From: Azospirillum sp. TSO35-2
GTDB taxonomy: Bacteria > Pseudomonadota > Alphaproteobacteria > Azospirillales > Azospirillaceae
Assembly (NCBI RefSeq): GCF_003116095.1
Contig: NZ_LGRA01000008.1
Span: forward strand, 911,689 to 975,688
DNA: 64,000 nt
Reading direction: 5' to 3'
In this document: piece by piece, positions 10,828 through 19,375 of the stretch
How the letters are laid out: each line of letters begins with the position of its first letter
How positions within the stretch are numbered: the first letter of the stretch is position 1
Notes under the pieces: generated by a model
What the model was told of the DNA's origin: nothing
Databases searched by the model: none
What the model saw: only the letters and a program-made list of their open reading frames with translations
Position numbers and translations under genes: made by a program

Positions 10828-11643
10828 ATGCGCAGGCGGGAAGAGGCTCTGGTCGCCGACGATCCGATGGCGGACGAGGAGAAGGACCCCCGCTTCGTCA
10901 CCGCGCTGGCCCGCGGGCTGGAGCTGCTGCGCGCCTTCCGCCGCAACGAATCGATGCTGGGCAACCTGGAACTGGCGCAGCGCACCGGCCTGCCCAAGCC
11001 GACGGTGTCGCGGCTGACCTACACGCTGGCCAAGCTGGGCTACCTTGCCTACGACCAGGGCACCGGCAAGTACCGGCTCGGCACCTCGGTGCTGGCGCTG
11101 GGCTATGCCAGCCTGTCGGGGATGGGCATCCGCCAGGTGGCGCGGCCGCTGATGCAGGATCTGGCCGACCAGACCGGGCTGGCGGTGGCGCTGGGCGGGC
11201 GCGACCGGCTGAGCATGATCTATCTGGAATGCTGCAAGGGCACCGGCCCGATCACGCTGTCGCTCGACGTCGGCTCCCACATCAAGCTGTCGACCACCGG
11301 CATGGGCCGCGCCTACCTCGCCGCCCTGCCGGAGGCGGAGCGCGCGCCCTTGATGGCCAAGCTGGAGGAGCATGAGGGCGACCGCTGGCCCGCCATCCAG
11401 GACGGCATCCTGCAGGCGATCGAGGATTACCGGACGCGCGGCTTCTGCCGCTCCATCGGCGCCTGGAAGTCGGAGGTGCACGCCATCGGCGTCCCCTTCG
11501 TGCCGCGCGACGGCTCGCAGGTGCTGGCCTTCAACTGCGGCGGCCCGGCCTTCCTGGTCGACCTGAAGCGGCTGGAGGAGGAGTTCGCCCCCCGTCTGGT
11601 CGCCATGGTCCGGCGGATCGACGCGACGCTGTTCAACGGGTGA
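10828..11643 (+). CDS. IclR-family transcriptional regulator
   Basis: A 271-aa regulator with an N-terminal winged helix (about residues 22-85, including LAQRTGLPKPTVSRLTYTLA) and a C-terminal IclR effector domain (about 100-265, with STTGMGRAYLAALP). Its effector domain resembles regulators of aromatic or organic acid catabolism. The start ATG 10828 has GGGAGTGA upstream. The next gene, a PLP ammonia-lyase, lies 58 nt downstream on the same strand and may be its target. It is also the only IclR protein in the window, so it could act on the pca genes 40 kb away, although distance gives no support for that. Confidence 0.88.
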   Translation: MRRREEALVADDPMADEEKDPRFVTALARGLELLRAFRRNESMLGNLELAQRTGLPKPTVSRLTYTLAKLGYLAYDQGTGKYRLGTSVLALGYASLSGMGIRQVARPLMQDLADQTGLAVALGGRDRLSMIYLECCKGTGPITLSLDVGSHIKLSTTGMGRAYLAALPEAERAPLMAKLEEHEGDRWPAIQDGILQAIEDYRTRGFCRSIGAWKSEVHAIGVPFVPRDGSQVLAFNCGGPAFLVDLKRLEEEFAPRLVAMVRRIDATLFNG

Positions 11644-11701
11644 GAATGGCGCGACTCCATCATCGACCCGCCGGCCCAGCGCTGCCAGGAATGGGAGCGG
11701 T

Positions 11702-12667
11702 ATGTCCGGGAGGCCTTTCCACACAACGTCCGGAATCATCATGAAGCCGCTGCACATCGAGACGCCCCTGATCGAATCCCGCCCGCTCTCCGCCGCTGCG
11801 GAGCGCGCTGTGTGGCTGAAAATGGAAGCGTTGCAGCCGCCCGGGTCCTTCAAACTGCGCGGCATCGGGCGTGCCTGCCAGGAATACGCGCGGGCCGGGG
11901 CCGCCCGCTTCATCTCCTCGTCAGGGGGCAACGCCGGCATCGCGGTGGCTTACGCCGGCCGTCAACTTGGCCGGCCGGTGACGGTCGTGGTGCCCGAAAC
12001 GACGTCCGATCACGCGAAGGCGCTGCTCCGCCAGGAAGCGGCCGAAGTGATCGTGCACGGCCCTTCCTGGCAGGAGGCCAACGCGCACGCCCAGTCGCTG
12101 ATGGGCGAGGGTGACGCGTTCCTGCATCCCTTCGACAATGAATTGTTGTGGGACGGCCACGCCACCATGATCGACGAGGTCGCGCGGACCGGCTGGCGGC
12201 CCGACGCGGTCGTGGTGTCGGTCGGCGGCGGCGGGCTGATGTGTGGCGTGGTCGAGGGGCTGCGCCGCAATGGCTGGGCGGATGTGCCGGTGGTCGCCGT
12301 CGAGACGCACGGAGCCGACTCGCTGGCGCAGTCCATCGCAGCGGGGCACCGTGTGGAACTGCCGGGGATCACCAGCGTCGCCACCTCGCTCGGCGCCCGT
12401 CAGGTCTGCGCGCGGGCCTTCGAGTTCGCCGCGGCGCATCCCGTGGTCAGCGTCGTGGTTTCGGACGGCGAGGCCGTTCAGGCCTGCCTGGGCTTTCTGG
12501 ACGACCATCGTGTGCTGGTCGAGCCGGCTTGCGGCGCCTCGCTGGCGTTGGCGTACCGGCGGCATGCCGCCTTGCAGCCCTTCGAGAAGGTGCTGGTGAT
12601 CGTCTGTGGCGGAGCGACCGCGACCGTCGAGACGCTGCAGGCTTGGTCGTCGCAATTCGGGGGATAG
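11702..12667 (+). CDS. PLP-dependent serine/threonine ammonia-lyase-like protein
   Basis: Fold-type II PLP enzyme of 321 aa, closest in look to L-serine/threonine dehydratases of the short, ACT-less type. The PLP lysine lies in PPGSFKLRG, the phosphate- or carboxylate-binding loop is SSGGNAG, and the glycine-rich PLP loop is VGGGGLM. These enzymes deaminate serine or threonine to pyruvate or 2-oxobutyrate and ammonia. The start at 11702 has AGGA and GGGAG upstream; ATG 11741 (MKPLHIETPL), where homology begins, is the alternative (308 aa). It lies just after an IclR regulator on the same strand. Confidence 0.82.
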   Translation: MSGRPFHTTSGIIMKPLHIETPLIESRPLSAAAERAVWLKMEALQPPGSFKLRGIGRACQEYARAGAARFISSSGGNAGIAVAYAGRQLGRPVTVVVPETTSDHAKALLRQEAAEVIVHGPSWQEANAHAQSLMGEGDAFLHPFDNELLWDGHATMIDEVARTGWRPDAVVVSVGGGGLMCGVVEGLRRNGWADVPVVAVETHGADSLAQSIAAGHRVELPGITSVATSLGARQVCARAFEFAAAHPVVSVVVSDGEAVQACLGFLDDHRVLVEPACGASLALAYRRHAALQPFEKVLVIVCGGATATVETLQAWSSQFGG

Positions 12668-12772
12668 CCGGCCGCTCAATCCTCCCCTGCCATTGGGGGC
12701 GGGAACCGCCCACCGCGGCAGGCCGTTTTCATGACACGGGTCATGGCGACCGGTGGCGGAGGGCGGAGCGGC

Positions 12773-13432
12773 ATGGATGGCGGTTTGACGGACTGGCTGG
12801 TGCAGGTGATGCACCACCTCCACTACATCGGGATTTTCCTGCTGGTGGCGCTGGCGCGGGTGTTCCCGCCGCTGCCGGCCGAGTCGGTGATCCCGCTGGC
12901 CGGGATCGGGGCGGCGACCGGCGAGTTCACGCTGGTCGGCGTGGCGCTGGCCGGCGGGTTGGGCTCGCTGGCCGGGCAACTGGTGTGGTTCCTGCCCAGC
13001 CGGCTGATGAGCCGCGAGCGGCTGGAAGCGTTCCTGAAGCGATACGGGCCCTGGCTGACCATCGACCCGAAGAAGGTCCGGCGCAGCACCGACTGGTTCG
13101 CCAAGCGCGGCGGGCTGGCCGTGCTGTTCTCGCAGCCGGTGCCGGGGGTGCGCACCCTGATCTCGATCCCGGCCGGGGCGTGCAAGATGTCGATCCTGAA
13201 CTACTCGCTGGCCTCGGGGATCGGGTCGGTGCTGTGGACGCTGCTGCTCGCCTGGACCGGCTACATGCTGTCGACCTGGCCGTTCGCCCACCGGCTGGTG
13301 GGGTACGTCACCGTCGGGCTGCTGGTGGTGCTGGTCGGGCTGTATCTGTGGCGGCTGGCCACCAACCTGCACCTGCTGCGCAAGGGCCGGGCGGCGGCGG
13401 CCCCGGTGTCGTCGACATCCGGCGGCTGTTAG
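12773..13432 (+). CDS. DedA-family membrane protein
   Basis: A 219-aa inner-membrane protein of the DedA/SNARE-associated family. These are thought to flip undecaprenyl phosphate or phospholipids and to support envelope homeostasis. It has the family features: an early FPPLPAES motif, a G-rich segment (GGLGSLAGQLVWF), the FAKRGGLAVLFSQPVPGVRTL stretch containing the conserved R, and C-terminal helices. The start ATG 12773 has GGAG close upstream; an ATG at 12731 would add 14 residues. Its stop codon overlaps that of the convergent LysE gene by 4 nt. Confidence 0.85.
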   Translation: MDGGLTDWLVQVMHHLHYIGIFLLVALARVFPPLPAESVIPLAGIGAATGEFTLVGVALAGGLGSLAGQLVWFLPSRLMSRERLEAFLKRYGPWLTIDPKKVRRSTDWFAKRGGLAVLFSQPVPGVRTLISIPAGACKMSILNYSLASGIGSVLWTLLLAWTGYMLSTWPFAHRLVGYVTVGLLVVLVGLYLWRLATNLHLLRKGRAAAAPVSSTSGGC

Positions 13433-14085
13433 GTCCCTGCCGCCATGGCGGCGATGCCGGTGGCGGCCATGCCCAGCGCCCACAGGCCGAAGGCGCCCAG
13501 CGCCACGCCGGTGCAGTGGTTCAGCATGGTCAGGCCGCGGTCGGAGATGCGGTGGCGCACCGCCGCCACGCCGGTGGACAGCGTGAACCACCACAGCGAC
13601 GAGCCGATGAAGACCCCCAGCACCAGCGTCGACGCCTCCAGCCGGTCCAGCGTGCCGCCCAGGCCGAAGCCGGCGAAGATGGCGATGAAGGCCATGATGG
13701 TGGCCGGGTTGGTCAGGGTCAGCGACAGGCCGGTCATGAAGCCGGTGAACCACGACTTGCTGTCGGGGGCCGCCGCCGCCTCGCGCTCCTCGGCGTCGGG
13801 CTGCTGGCGGAAGGTGCGGACCGCCACCACCAGCAGGAAGATGCCGCCGATCAACTGGAAGGCGATCTCGTGCCCGCGCAGGAAGCTGAGCGCGGCCGAC
13901 ACGCCGAAGGCGGCGATGGCGCCGTAGATGGTGTCGGCGACGGCGGCGCCGAACCCGGTGAAGAAGCCCATCAGCGGGCCGTGCTGAAGCGTGCGGCGGA
14001 TGCACAGCAGACCGATCGGTCCGACGGGTGCGGCGATGGCGAATCCCAGAACGATTCCCTGCAAGAGCACCCAGACTTCGTCCAC
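13429..14085 (-). CDS. LysE-family amino acid exporter
   Basis: A 218-aa membrane exporter of the LysE/RhtB family with about six helices. The family motif APVGPIGLLCIRR is at residues 19-31, followed by a G-rich second helix and LTLTNPATIMAF after the cytoplasmic loop. These proteins export amino acids or related compounds. The start is GTG 14085; no ATG lies near the conserved N-terminus, and GGGGGG is upstream. Convergent with the DedA gene, with stop codons interleaved, and divergent from the BMP gene at 14293. Confidence 0.87.
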   Translation of the reverse strand: MDEVWVLLQGIVLGFAIAAPVGPIGLLCIRRTLQHGPLMGFFTGFGAAVADTIYGAIAAFGVSAALSFLRGHEIAFQLIGGIFLLVVAVRTFRQQPDAEEREAAAAPDSKSWFTGFMTGLSLTLTNPATIMAFIAIFAGFGLGGTLDRLEASTLVLGVFIGSSLWWFTLSTGVAAVRHRISDRGLTMLNHCTGVALGAFGLWALGMAATGIAAMAAGT

Positions 14086-14292
14086 CGAGCGTCGCCCCCC
14101 GAAGCTGTTTTCATGGTCCCGGCGTCGATTGACCGCACCGGTGTACCGGCCGGGGTCATAAACGTCCCCGTCCCTGTCGTCAACCGGGGCCGCCACGAAT
14201 TGCTGCACCGGGGCGGACGCTTTCCCTGTTGTGTGGAATGATGGCGCGGTTATCCTTTGGGTCAAGTTTCCGCATTCGGGAGTGGGTGGGAC

Positions 14293-15270
14293 ATGAAGAC
14301 GCGTATTCTTGCCGCCATGGTGGCGATGACGGCGCTCTGCGCACAGGCGCGGGCGGAGGACTTCGCGCCGGCCGTGGTGTTCGACCAGGGCGGCAAGTTC
14401 GACAAGTCCTTCAACGAAGCGGCCTACCACGGCGCCGAGCGGTTCAAGACCGAGACCGGCATCGCCTACCGCGAGTTCGAGATCACCAACGAGGGCCAGC
14501 GCGAGCAGGCGATGCGCACGCTGGTGCGCCGCGGCGCCTCGGTGATCGTCGCCGTCGGCTTCTCGCAGACCGCGGCGGTCGACAAGGTCGCCAAGGAATC
14601 GCCCAAGACCAAGTTCTGCCTGATCGACGACAAGCTGGACGCCCCCAACGTCCAGTCCGTGACCTTCAAGGAGGAGGAGGGCTCCTTCCTGACCGGCATG
14701 GCGGCGGCGCTGGCGTCGAAGACCGGCAAGGTCGGCTTCATCGGCGGCATGGACATCCCGCTGATCCGCAACTTCCTGACCGGCTACGAGCAGGGCGTGA
14801 AGCACGTCGCGGCGAACGACGAGGTGTTCGTCAACATGACCGGCACCACGCCGGCCGCCTGGAACGACCCCGGCCGCGGGGCGGAGCTGGCCAAGAGCCA
14901 GTTCTCCCGCGGCGCCGACGTGGTCTTCGCCGCGGCGGGCGCCACCGGCCTGGGCGTGCTGCAGGCGGCGGCCGACGCCGGCAAGCTGGCGATCGGCGTC
15001 GACAGCAACCAGAACCACGTCCATCCCGGCAAGGTCCTGACCTCGATGGTCAAGCGGGTCGACGTGGTGGTCTACGACTGCATGAAGTCGGCCAAGGACG
15101 GCAGCTGGAAGCCCGGCCACCGGGTCGTCGGCCTGAAGGAGGATGGCGTCGGCTACGCGCTGGACGACAACAACCGCAAGCTGATCACCCCGGAGATGGA
15201 AGCGAAGCTGGAAGAGGCGAAGAAGCAGATCATCGCCGGGTCGCTGACGGTGAAGCCCTACCAGCCGTAA
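14293..15270 (+). CDS. BMP-family ABC transporter substrate-binding protein
   Basis: A 325-aa periplasmic protein of the BMP (basic membrane protein/PnrA-like) family, which binds purine nucleosides or related solutes. A signal peptide covers residues 1-21, with a likely cut after AQARA. Family motifs are VVFDQGGKFDKSFNEAAYHG near the N-terminus and KVGFIGGMDIP in the middle. The start ATG 14293 has GGGAGTGGGTGGG upstream. The ABC ATPase for the same system follows after 11 nt, but permease genes are not present in the window. Confidence 0.9.
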   Translation: MKTRILAAMVAMTALCAQARAEDFAPAVVFDQGGKFDKSFNEAAYHGAERFKTETGIAYREFEITNEGQREQAMRTLVRRGASVIVAVGFSQTAAVDKVAKESPKTKFCLIDDKLDAPNVQSVTFKEEEGSFLTGMAAALASKTGKVGFIGGMDIPLIRNFLTGYEQGVKHVAANDEVFVNMTGTTPAAWNDPGRGAELAKSQFSRGADVVFAAAGATGLGVLQAAADAGKLAIGVDSNQNHVHPGKVLTSMVKRVDVVVYDCMKSAKDGSWKPGHRVVGLKEDGVGYALDDNNRKLITPEMEAKLEEAKKQIIAGSLTVKPYQP

Positions 15271-15281
15271 GCGGGTCCTTG

Positions 15282-16829
15282 ATGACGCAGGCAAACGCGC
15301 CGGCCGCTCCGGAGCCGATCGCCCTGGAAACGGTGGCGATCAACAAGTGGTTCGGCGCCAACCACGCCAACCGCGACGTGTCGCTGGCGATTCCCGCCGG
15401 GACCATCCACGGCGTGATCGGCGAGAACGGCGCCGGCAAGTCGACGATCATGAGCATCGTCTACGGCTATCTGCGCGCCGACGGTGGCGAGATCCGGGTG
15501 AACGGCCGGCCGGCCGCCATCCGCTCGCCGCGCGACGCGCTGGCCGCCGGCATCGGCATGGTCCACCAGCACTTCATGCTGGTCGAGCCGTTCAGCGTGC
15601 TGGAGAACGTGCTGCTGGGGGCGGAGGGCGGCGTCACCCTGTCGGCCGGCCTCGCCCACGCCCGGGCGGAGCTGACGCGGCTGGCCCGCGACTATGGGCT
15701 GGAGGTCGACCTCGACCGCCCGGTCGGCGAGCTGCCGGTCGGCGCCCAGCAGCGGGTGGAAATCCTGAAGGCGCTGTACCGCGGCGCCGACATCCTGATC
15801 CTCGACGAGCCGACCGGCGTGCTGACCCCGCAGGAGGCCGACCACCTGTTCCGCATCCTGCGGGCGCTGCGCCAGCAGGGCAAGACGGTGGTCATCATCA
15901 CCCACAAGCTCCGCGAGATCATGGAGCTGACCGACAACGTCACGGTGATGCGGCGCGGGCAGGTGGTGGCCAACGTCGCCACCCGCGACACCAGCCGCGA
16001 GCGGCTGGCCGAGCTGATGGTCGGCCGCAAGGTGCTGCTGCGGGTCGACAAGACCCCGGCCCGGCCGGGCGCCGAGGTGCTGCGGGTGGAGGGGCTGACC
16101 GTTCGCGACCCGTCGGGGGTGGAGCGGGTGAAGGGCGTCGCCCTGTCGGTGCGGGCCGGCGAGATCGTCGGCATCGCCGGCGTGTCCGGCAACGGCCAGT
16201 CGGAACTGCTGGAGGCGCTGGCCGGCATGCGCCCCATCGCCGGCGGCTCCGTCCGCCTGCGCGGGGAGGAGTTGTCCGGCCGCCCCGACCGCTTCAACGC
16301 CCGGGCGCTGCGCCGGCTCGGCGTCGGCCATGTGCCGGAGGACCGGCAGAAGGTCGGGCTGGTCACCAGCTTCTCGGCGGAGGAATGCTCGATGCTGGGG
16401 TTCCAGGACGATCCGGCCTGGAACGGCGGCGTGCTGCTCGACCGTGGCGCGATCGCCGCCAACTGCGCCCGCCAGATGGAGGATTACGACACCCGCCCGC
16501 GCGACGGCTCGCTGGCGGCGGCCAACTTCTCCGGCGGCAACCAGCAGAAGATCGTGCTGGCCCGCGAGATCGAGCGCAATCCCGACCTGCTGCTGGTCGG
16601 CCAACCGACCCGCGGCGTCGACATCGGCGCCATCGAGTTCATCCACCGCCGTCTGGTGGCGCTGCGCGACCAGGGCAAGGCGATCCTGCTGGTGTCGGTC
16701 GAGCTGGACGAGATCCGCGCCCTGTCCGACCGCATCCTCGTCATGTTCGACGGCCACATCGTCGGCGAGGTGATGCCGGATCAGGCCGACGAGAAGACGC
16801 TGGGGCTGATGATGGCGGGGTGTGGGTGA
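15282..16829 (+). CDS. BMP-type (nucleoside/sugar) ABC transporter double ATP-binding protein
   Basis: A 515-aa ATPase with two ABC domains in tandem, the RbsA/YufO architecture. The N-terminal domain has Walker A GENGAGKST and Walker B ILILDEPTGVL. The C-terminal domain has the degenerate P-loop GVSGNGQSE, the signature FSGGNQQK and the B-site VGQPTRGVDIG in place of a canonical DEP, which is normal for this class. It works with the binding protein encoded 11 nt upstream. The two permease genes usually found next are absent; a 110-nt inverted-repeat element and an opposing gene follow. Confidence 0.92.
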   Translation: MTQANAPAAPEPIALETVAINKWFGANHANRDVSLAIPAGTIHGVIGENGAGKSTIMSIVYGYLRADGGEIRVNGRPAAIRSPRDALAAGIGMVHQHFMLVEPFSVLENVLLGAEGGVTLSAGLAHARAELTRLARDYGLEVDLDRPVGELPVGAQQRVEILKALYRGADILILDEPTGVLTPQEADHLFRILRALRQQGKTVVIITHKLREIMELTDNVTVMRRGQVVANVATRDTSRERLAELMVGRKVLLRVDKTPARPGAEVLRVEGLTVRDPSGVERVKGVALSVRAGEIVGIAGVSGNGQSELLEALAGMRPIAGGSVRLRGEELSGRPDRFNARALRRLGVGHVPEDRQKVGLVTSFSAEECSMLGFQDDPAWNGGVLLDRGAIAANCARQMEDYDTRPRDGSLAAANFSGGNQQKIVLAREIERNPDLLLVGQPTRGVDIGAIEFIHRRLVALRDQGKAILLVSVELDEIRALSDRILVMFDGHIVGEVMPDQADEKTLGLMMAGCG

Positions 16830-16850
16830 GGGGGGATGCGGCGGCGAAGT

Positions 16851-16962
16851 TAGACCCCCACCTAACCTCCCCCGCTGGGCGGGGGAGGGACTGCCGCCGC
16901 TCTCCCGCATCGATACCGATCTCCTCCCCCGCCCAGCGGGGGAGGATTAAGGTGGGGGTCTA
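16851..16962. repeat. Long inverted-repeat element, family A copy 3
   Basis: Two arms of about 37 nt face each other across a spacer of about 33 nt. The left arm (16852-16888) reads AGACCCCCACCTAACC then TCCCCCGCTGGGCGGGGGAGG. The right arm (16922-16961) is its reverse complement with a few changes. Each arm also contains its own small palindrome (CCCCCGC TGG GCGGGGG). It lies just after an ABC ATPase gene where permease genes would be expected. It looks like a MITE-like or REP-type element; no transposase is nearby. Confidence 0.75.
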
Positions 16963-16990
16963 ACGCCGCAAGGAGCTGACCCCACCTCCC

Positions 16991-17419
16991 TCACTTCGCA
17001 AACAGCTGCGACAGGTCCGCGAACGCCTTGAATTCCAGCGCGTTGCCGGCCGGGTCGAGGAAGAACATGGTCGACTGCTCGCCGACCTGCCCCTTGAAGC
17101 GGGTGTAGGGCTCGATCACGAACGTCACCCCGGCGGCCTTCAGCTTCGCGGCCAGCGCGTCCCAGTCGGCGGGCTGGAGCACCACGCCGAAATGCGGCAC
17201 CGGCACGTCGTGGCCGTCCACCGGGTTGTGGTGGGCCGGGGCGGCGGCCGGGTCGCGCGGCTTCAGGTGGGCGACGATCTGGTGGCCGAACAGGTCGAAG
17301 TCGATCCACTCGTCGCTGCTCCGCCCCTCCGGGCAGCCCAGGACGGTGCCGTAGAAATGGCGGGCGGCGGCCAGATCGTCGACCGGAAAGGCGATGTGGA
17401 AGGGCGTGAGGGTCGTCAT
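16991..17419 (-). CDS. VOC/glyoxalase-family protein
   Basis: A 142-aa single-domain VOC protein. The paired beta-alpha-beta-beta-beta modules are visible: [21 protein letters not shown] at the N-terminus and [14 protein letters not shown] in the second half, ending [14 protein letters not shown]. Likely metal ligands are H8-type and E-type residues at these motifs. The substrate is unknown (dioxygenase-like or glyoxalase-like). The start ATG 17419 fits the conserved N-terminus. It is divergent from a LysR gene, with a 15-bp palindrome between them, so LysR control is likely. Confidence 0.86.
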   Translation of the reverse strand: MTTLTPFHIAFPVDDLAAARHFYGTVLGCPEGRSSDEWIDFDLFGHQIVAHLKPRDPAAAPAHHNPVDGHDVPVPHFGVVLQPADWDALAAKLKAAGVTFVIEPYTRFKGQVGEQSTMFFLDPAGNALEFKAFADLSQLFAK

Positions 17420-17519
17420 GGGATCGCGGCCTTTCGAAACCGTTTGGCGGTTGGCTGTCGGTGTCCCCAGCAGACCGCATCCCGGCAGGCTTGACAAACG
17501 AGTTCTCGGGCGGGTTTTT

Positions 17520-17534
17520 ATGAGTTCAACTCAT
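17520..17534. promoter_or_regulatory. Candidate LysR operator (15-bp palindrome)
   Basis: ATGAGTTCAACTCAT is a perfect 7+1+7 palindrome and contains the T-N11-A pattern typical of LysR boxes. It lies in the gap between the divergent VOC and LysR genes. A TTGACA at 17491-17496 followed by an AT-rich block (17515-17521) suggests a lysR promoter ending on this palindrome, as expected for autorepression. Confidence 0.6.
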
Positions 17535-17549
17535 GATTCGGTTCCGCCC

Positions 17550-18434
17550 ATGCCCGACCGCGTCCTGCCGTCGCTCAACGCCGTCCGCAGCTTCGTCGCG
17601 GTGGCCCGCCATCTCAGCTTCACCCGGGCGGCCGACGAGCTGTCGGTGACGCAGGGCGCGGTCAGCCGCATGATGCAGACCCTGCAGGCCGACCTGGGCG
17701 TCGAGCTGATCCGCCGGGTCGGCCGGGGGATCGAGCTGACGCCGACCGGCGCCGCCTTCTACACCGAGGCGTCGGCGGCGCTCGACCGCATCGCGGCGGC
17801 AGCCCGGGCGGCCCGCGCGCAGGACGGCGGGGTGCTGCGGGTCAGCGCGCTGCCGACGCTGACGCAGCGCTGGCTGATCCCGCGGCTGAAGGGCTTCCAG
17901 GCCGAGAATCCCGACATCCAGGTCGAGGTCAGCATCGGCGAGCACCGCGTCGATTTTGCCAAGGAGCGGATCGACATCGCCATCCGCTACGGCGTCGATG
18001 AGTGGCCGGGGGCCGAGATGGTGACGCTGATGCCGGAGACGATGGGCGTCTTCTGCGCGCCGTCGCTGCTGGAGCAGGGGCCGCCGCTGCGCCGGCCCGC
18101 CGATCTGGCGCAGCACCGGCTGCTGCAGCACACCACCCGGCCGGATTCCTGGCGCGGCTACCTCGCCGCCTTCGGCCTGACCCTGCCGGAGGCGGCGCTG
18201 TCGCTCGCCTTCGAGCATTTCTTCATGATCATCGAGGCGGCGTCGGCCGGCATGGGCGTCGCGTTGCTGCCGATCTTCCTGGTGCGGGAGGATGTGGCGT
18301 CGGGCCGGCTGGTCCAGCCGATGCCCGAGACGCTGCGCCCGCGCGGCCGCTACCTGATCGCCCACGCGCCGGGGGCGGAACGGGCGCGCCGGGTGCACCG
18401 CTTCAAGGACTGGCTGCTGGCCGAGGTGGAGTAG
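17550..18434 (+). CDS. LysR-family transcriptional regulator (GcvA-like)
   Basis: Regulator of 294 aa from ATG 17550. The N-terminal winged helix (residues 4-62) includes SFTRAADELSVTQGAVSRMM, and the effector domain of the GcvA subclass starts near residue 90 (LRVSALPTLTQRWLIPRLKGF). An in-frame ATG at 17520 is possible, but it is itself part of the palindromic operator candidate and its extra ten residues look unlike the family. It probably controls the divergent VOC gene and itself. Confidence 0.88.
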   Translation: MPDRVLPSLNAVRSFVAVARHLSFTRAADELSVTQGAVSRMMQTLQADLGVELIRRVGRGIELTPTGAAFYTEASAALDRIAAAARAARAQDGGVLRVSALPTLTQRWLIPRLKGFQAENPDIQVEVSIGEHRVDFAKERIDIAIRYGVDEWPGAEMVTLMPETMGVFCAPSLLEQGPPLRRPADLAQHRLLQHTTRPDSWRGYLAAFGLTLPEAALSLAFEHFFMIIEAASAGMGVALLPIFLVREDVASGRLVQPMPETLRPRGRYLIAHAPGAERARRVHRFKDWLLAEVE

Positions 18435-18476
18435 GGGCGCGCTCGCGCCGGCCGCCGGCGGGCAGGGTGGCCGGCG

Positions 18477-19337
18477 TTACGCCGGGTCCGTCTTCTCCCA
18501 GGCCGGCGTCTCCAGCCGCAGGCCGTGGTTGCCGCGGTAGGCCGCGACCTCCGGCGACGACCAGCCCGCCAGCAAGGCCGGGTCGAGCCGGTAGACCTCG
18601 ACGCCGAGTGGCCGGCAGACCTCCAGCGGGTCGCGGGCGTCCGGCCCCCACATGTGCAGGCTGAGGTCGCCGCCGGGGCAGGTCGACAGGGCGCAGAGCA
18701 GGTCGATCTCGGCGAAGAACTCCAGGAAATCGCCCTTCTGGGCCGGGCAGGCCTTCATGAAATACTGGTCCTCGGCGTTCAGCCCGGTGACCTGGAAGAC
18801 GTTCAGCACGTCGTGCACGTCGAACTCGGTCAGGCCATAGGGGGCGACGGCGCGGGTCAGGTTGGAATGGCAGTGGTGGTGGAAATCCTCCCCCGTCAGC
18901 ATCCGGTTGACGTAGGGGTCGCAGCGGGTGCCCAGCAGGTCGTGGACCCGGCCGCCATGCTCGTCGATGCCGTAGTTCGCCAGCGTGTCGTGGGTGATGG
19001 TCGCCAGCGGCCGCAGATAGGGCAGGGTCGACCACAGCCGGTCGAAATTGCTGACATGCGCCTGCTGGAGCTGCCGGGTGCGCGAGGCCCAGAAGCGTTC
19101 GCGCGGGTTGTGGCGGTTCCAGATGTTGAGGTCGGCGACCTGCGGCCCCTCGATGGTGACGATGCGGAAGACATGGCCGGCCGGCACCGTCCAGGCCCGG
19201 CCGGAGCGGATCGGCACGACGAATTGGTCGACCAGTTCCCGTCCCTCGGTCTGCGCCCCGACGCGCCCGTAGAAGGCGCGGTCGACGTCGAGCGCCGATC
19301 CCTTGGTGGCTTGGTAGGCGGCGGGGTAGCTGGGCAT
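18477..19337 (-). CDS. DUF1989 family protein (urea carboxylase-associated type)
   Basis: A 286-aa protein of the DUF1989 family, members of which accompany urea carboxylase or allophanate genes; its biochemical role is not established. Conserved features are PAGHVFRIVTIEGPQVADLN near residue 50, the His/Cys-rich middle FHHHCHSNL that could bind a metal, and the family-typical NVFQVTGL segment. No urea carboxylase gene lies within the window, so this copy is an orphan. The start ATG 19337 fits the conserved length. The glycosyltransferase gene 38 nt upstream on the same strand may be cotranscribed. Confidence 0.8.
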   Translation of the reverse strand: MPSYPAAYQATKGSALDVDRAFYGRVGAQTEGRELVDQFVVPIRSGRAWTVPAGHVFRIVTIEGPQVADLNIWNRHNPRERFWASRTRQLQQAHVSNFDRLWSTLPYLRPLATITHDTLANYGIDEHGGRVHDLLGTRCDPYVNRMLTGEDFHHHCHSNLTRAVAPYGLTEFDVHDVLNVFQVTGLNAEDQYFMKACPAQKGDFLEFFAEIDLLCALSTCPGGDLSLHMWGPDARDPLEVCRPLGVEVYRLDPALLAGWSSPEVAAYRGNHGLRLETPAWEKTDPA

Positions 19338-19375
19338 GGCGGGCTCCGGGATGGAGATGGGGGCAGGGGGCCGGG

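Noticed and set aside
14245-15270. Longer start (ATG 14257) for the BMP-family binding protein
   Set aside because: It would place 12 polar residues before the signal peptide; ATG 14293 has a good ribosome site and begins the signal sequence directly.
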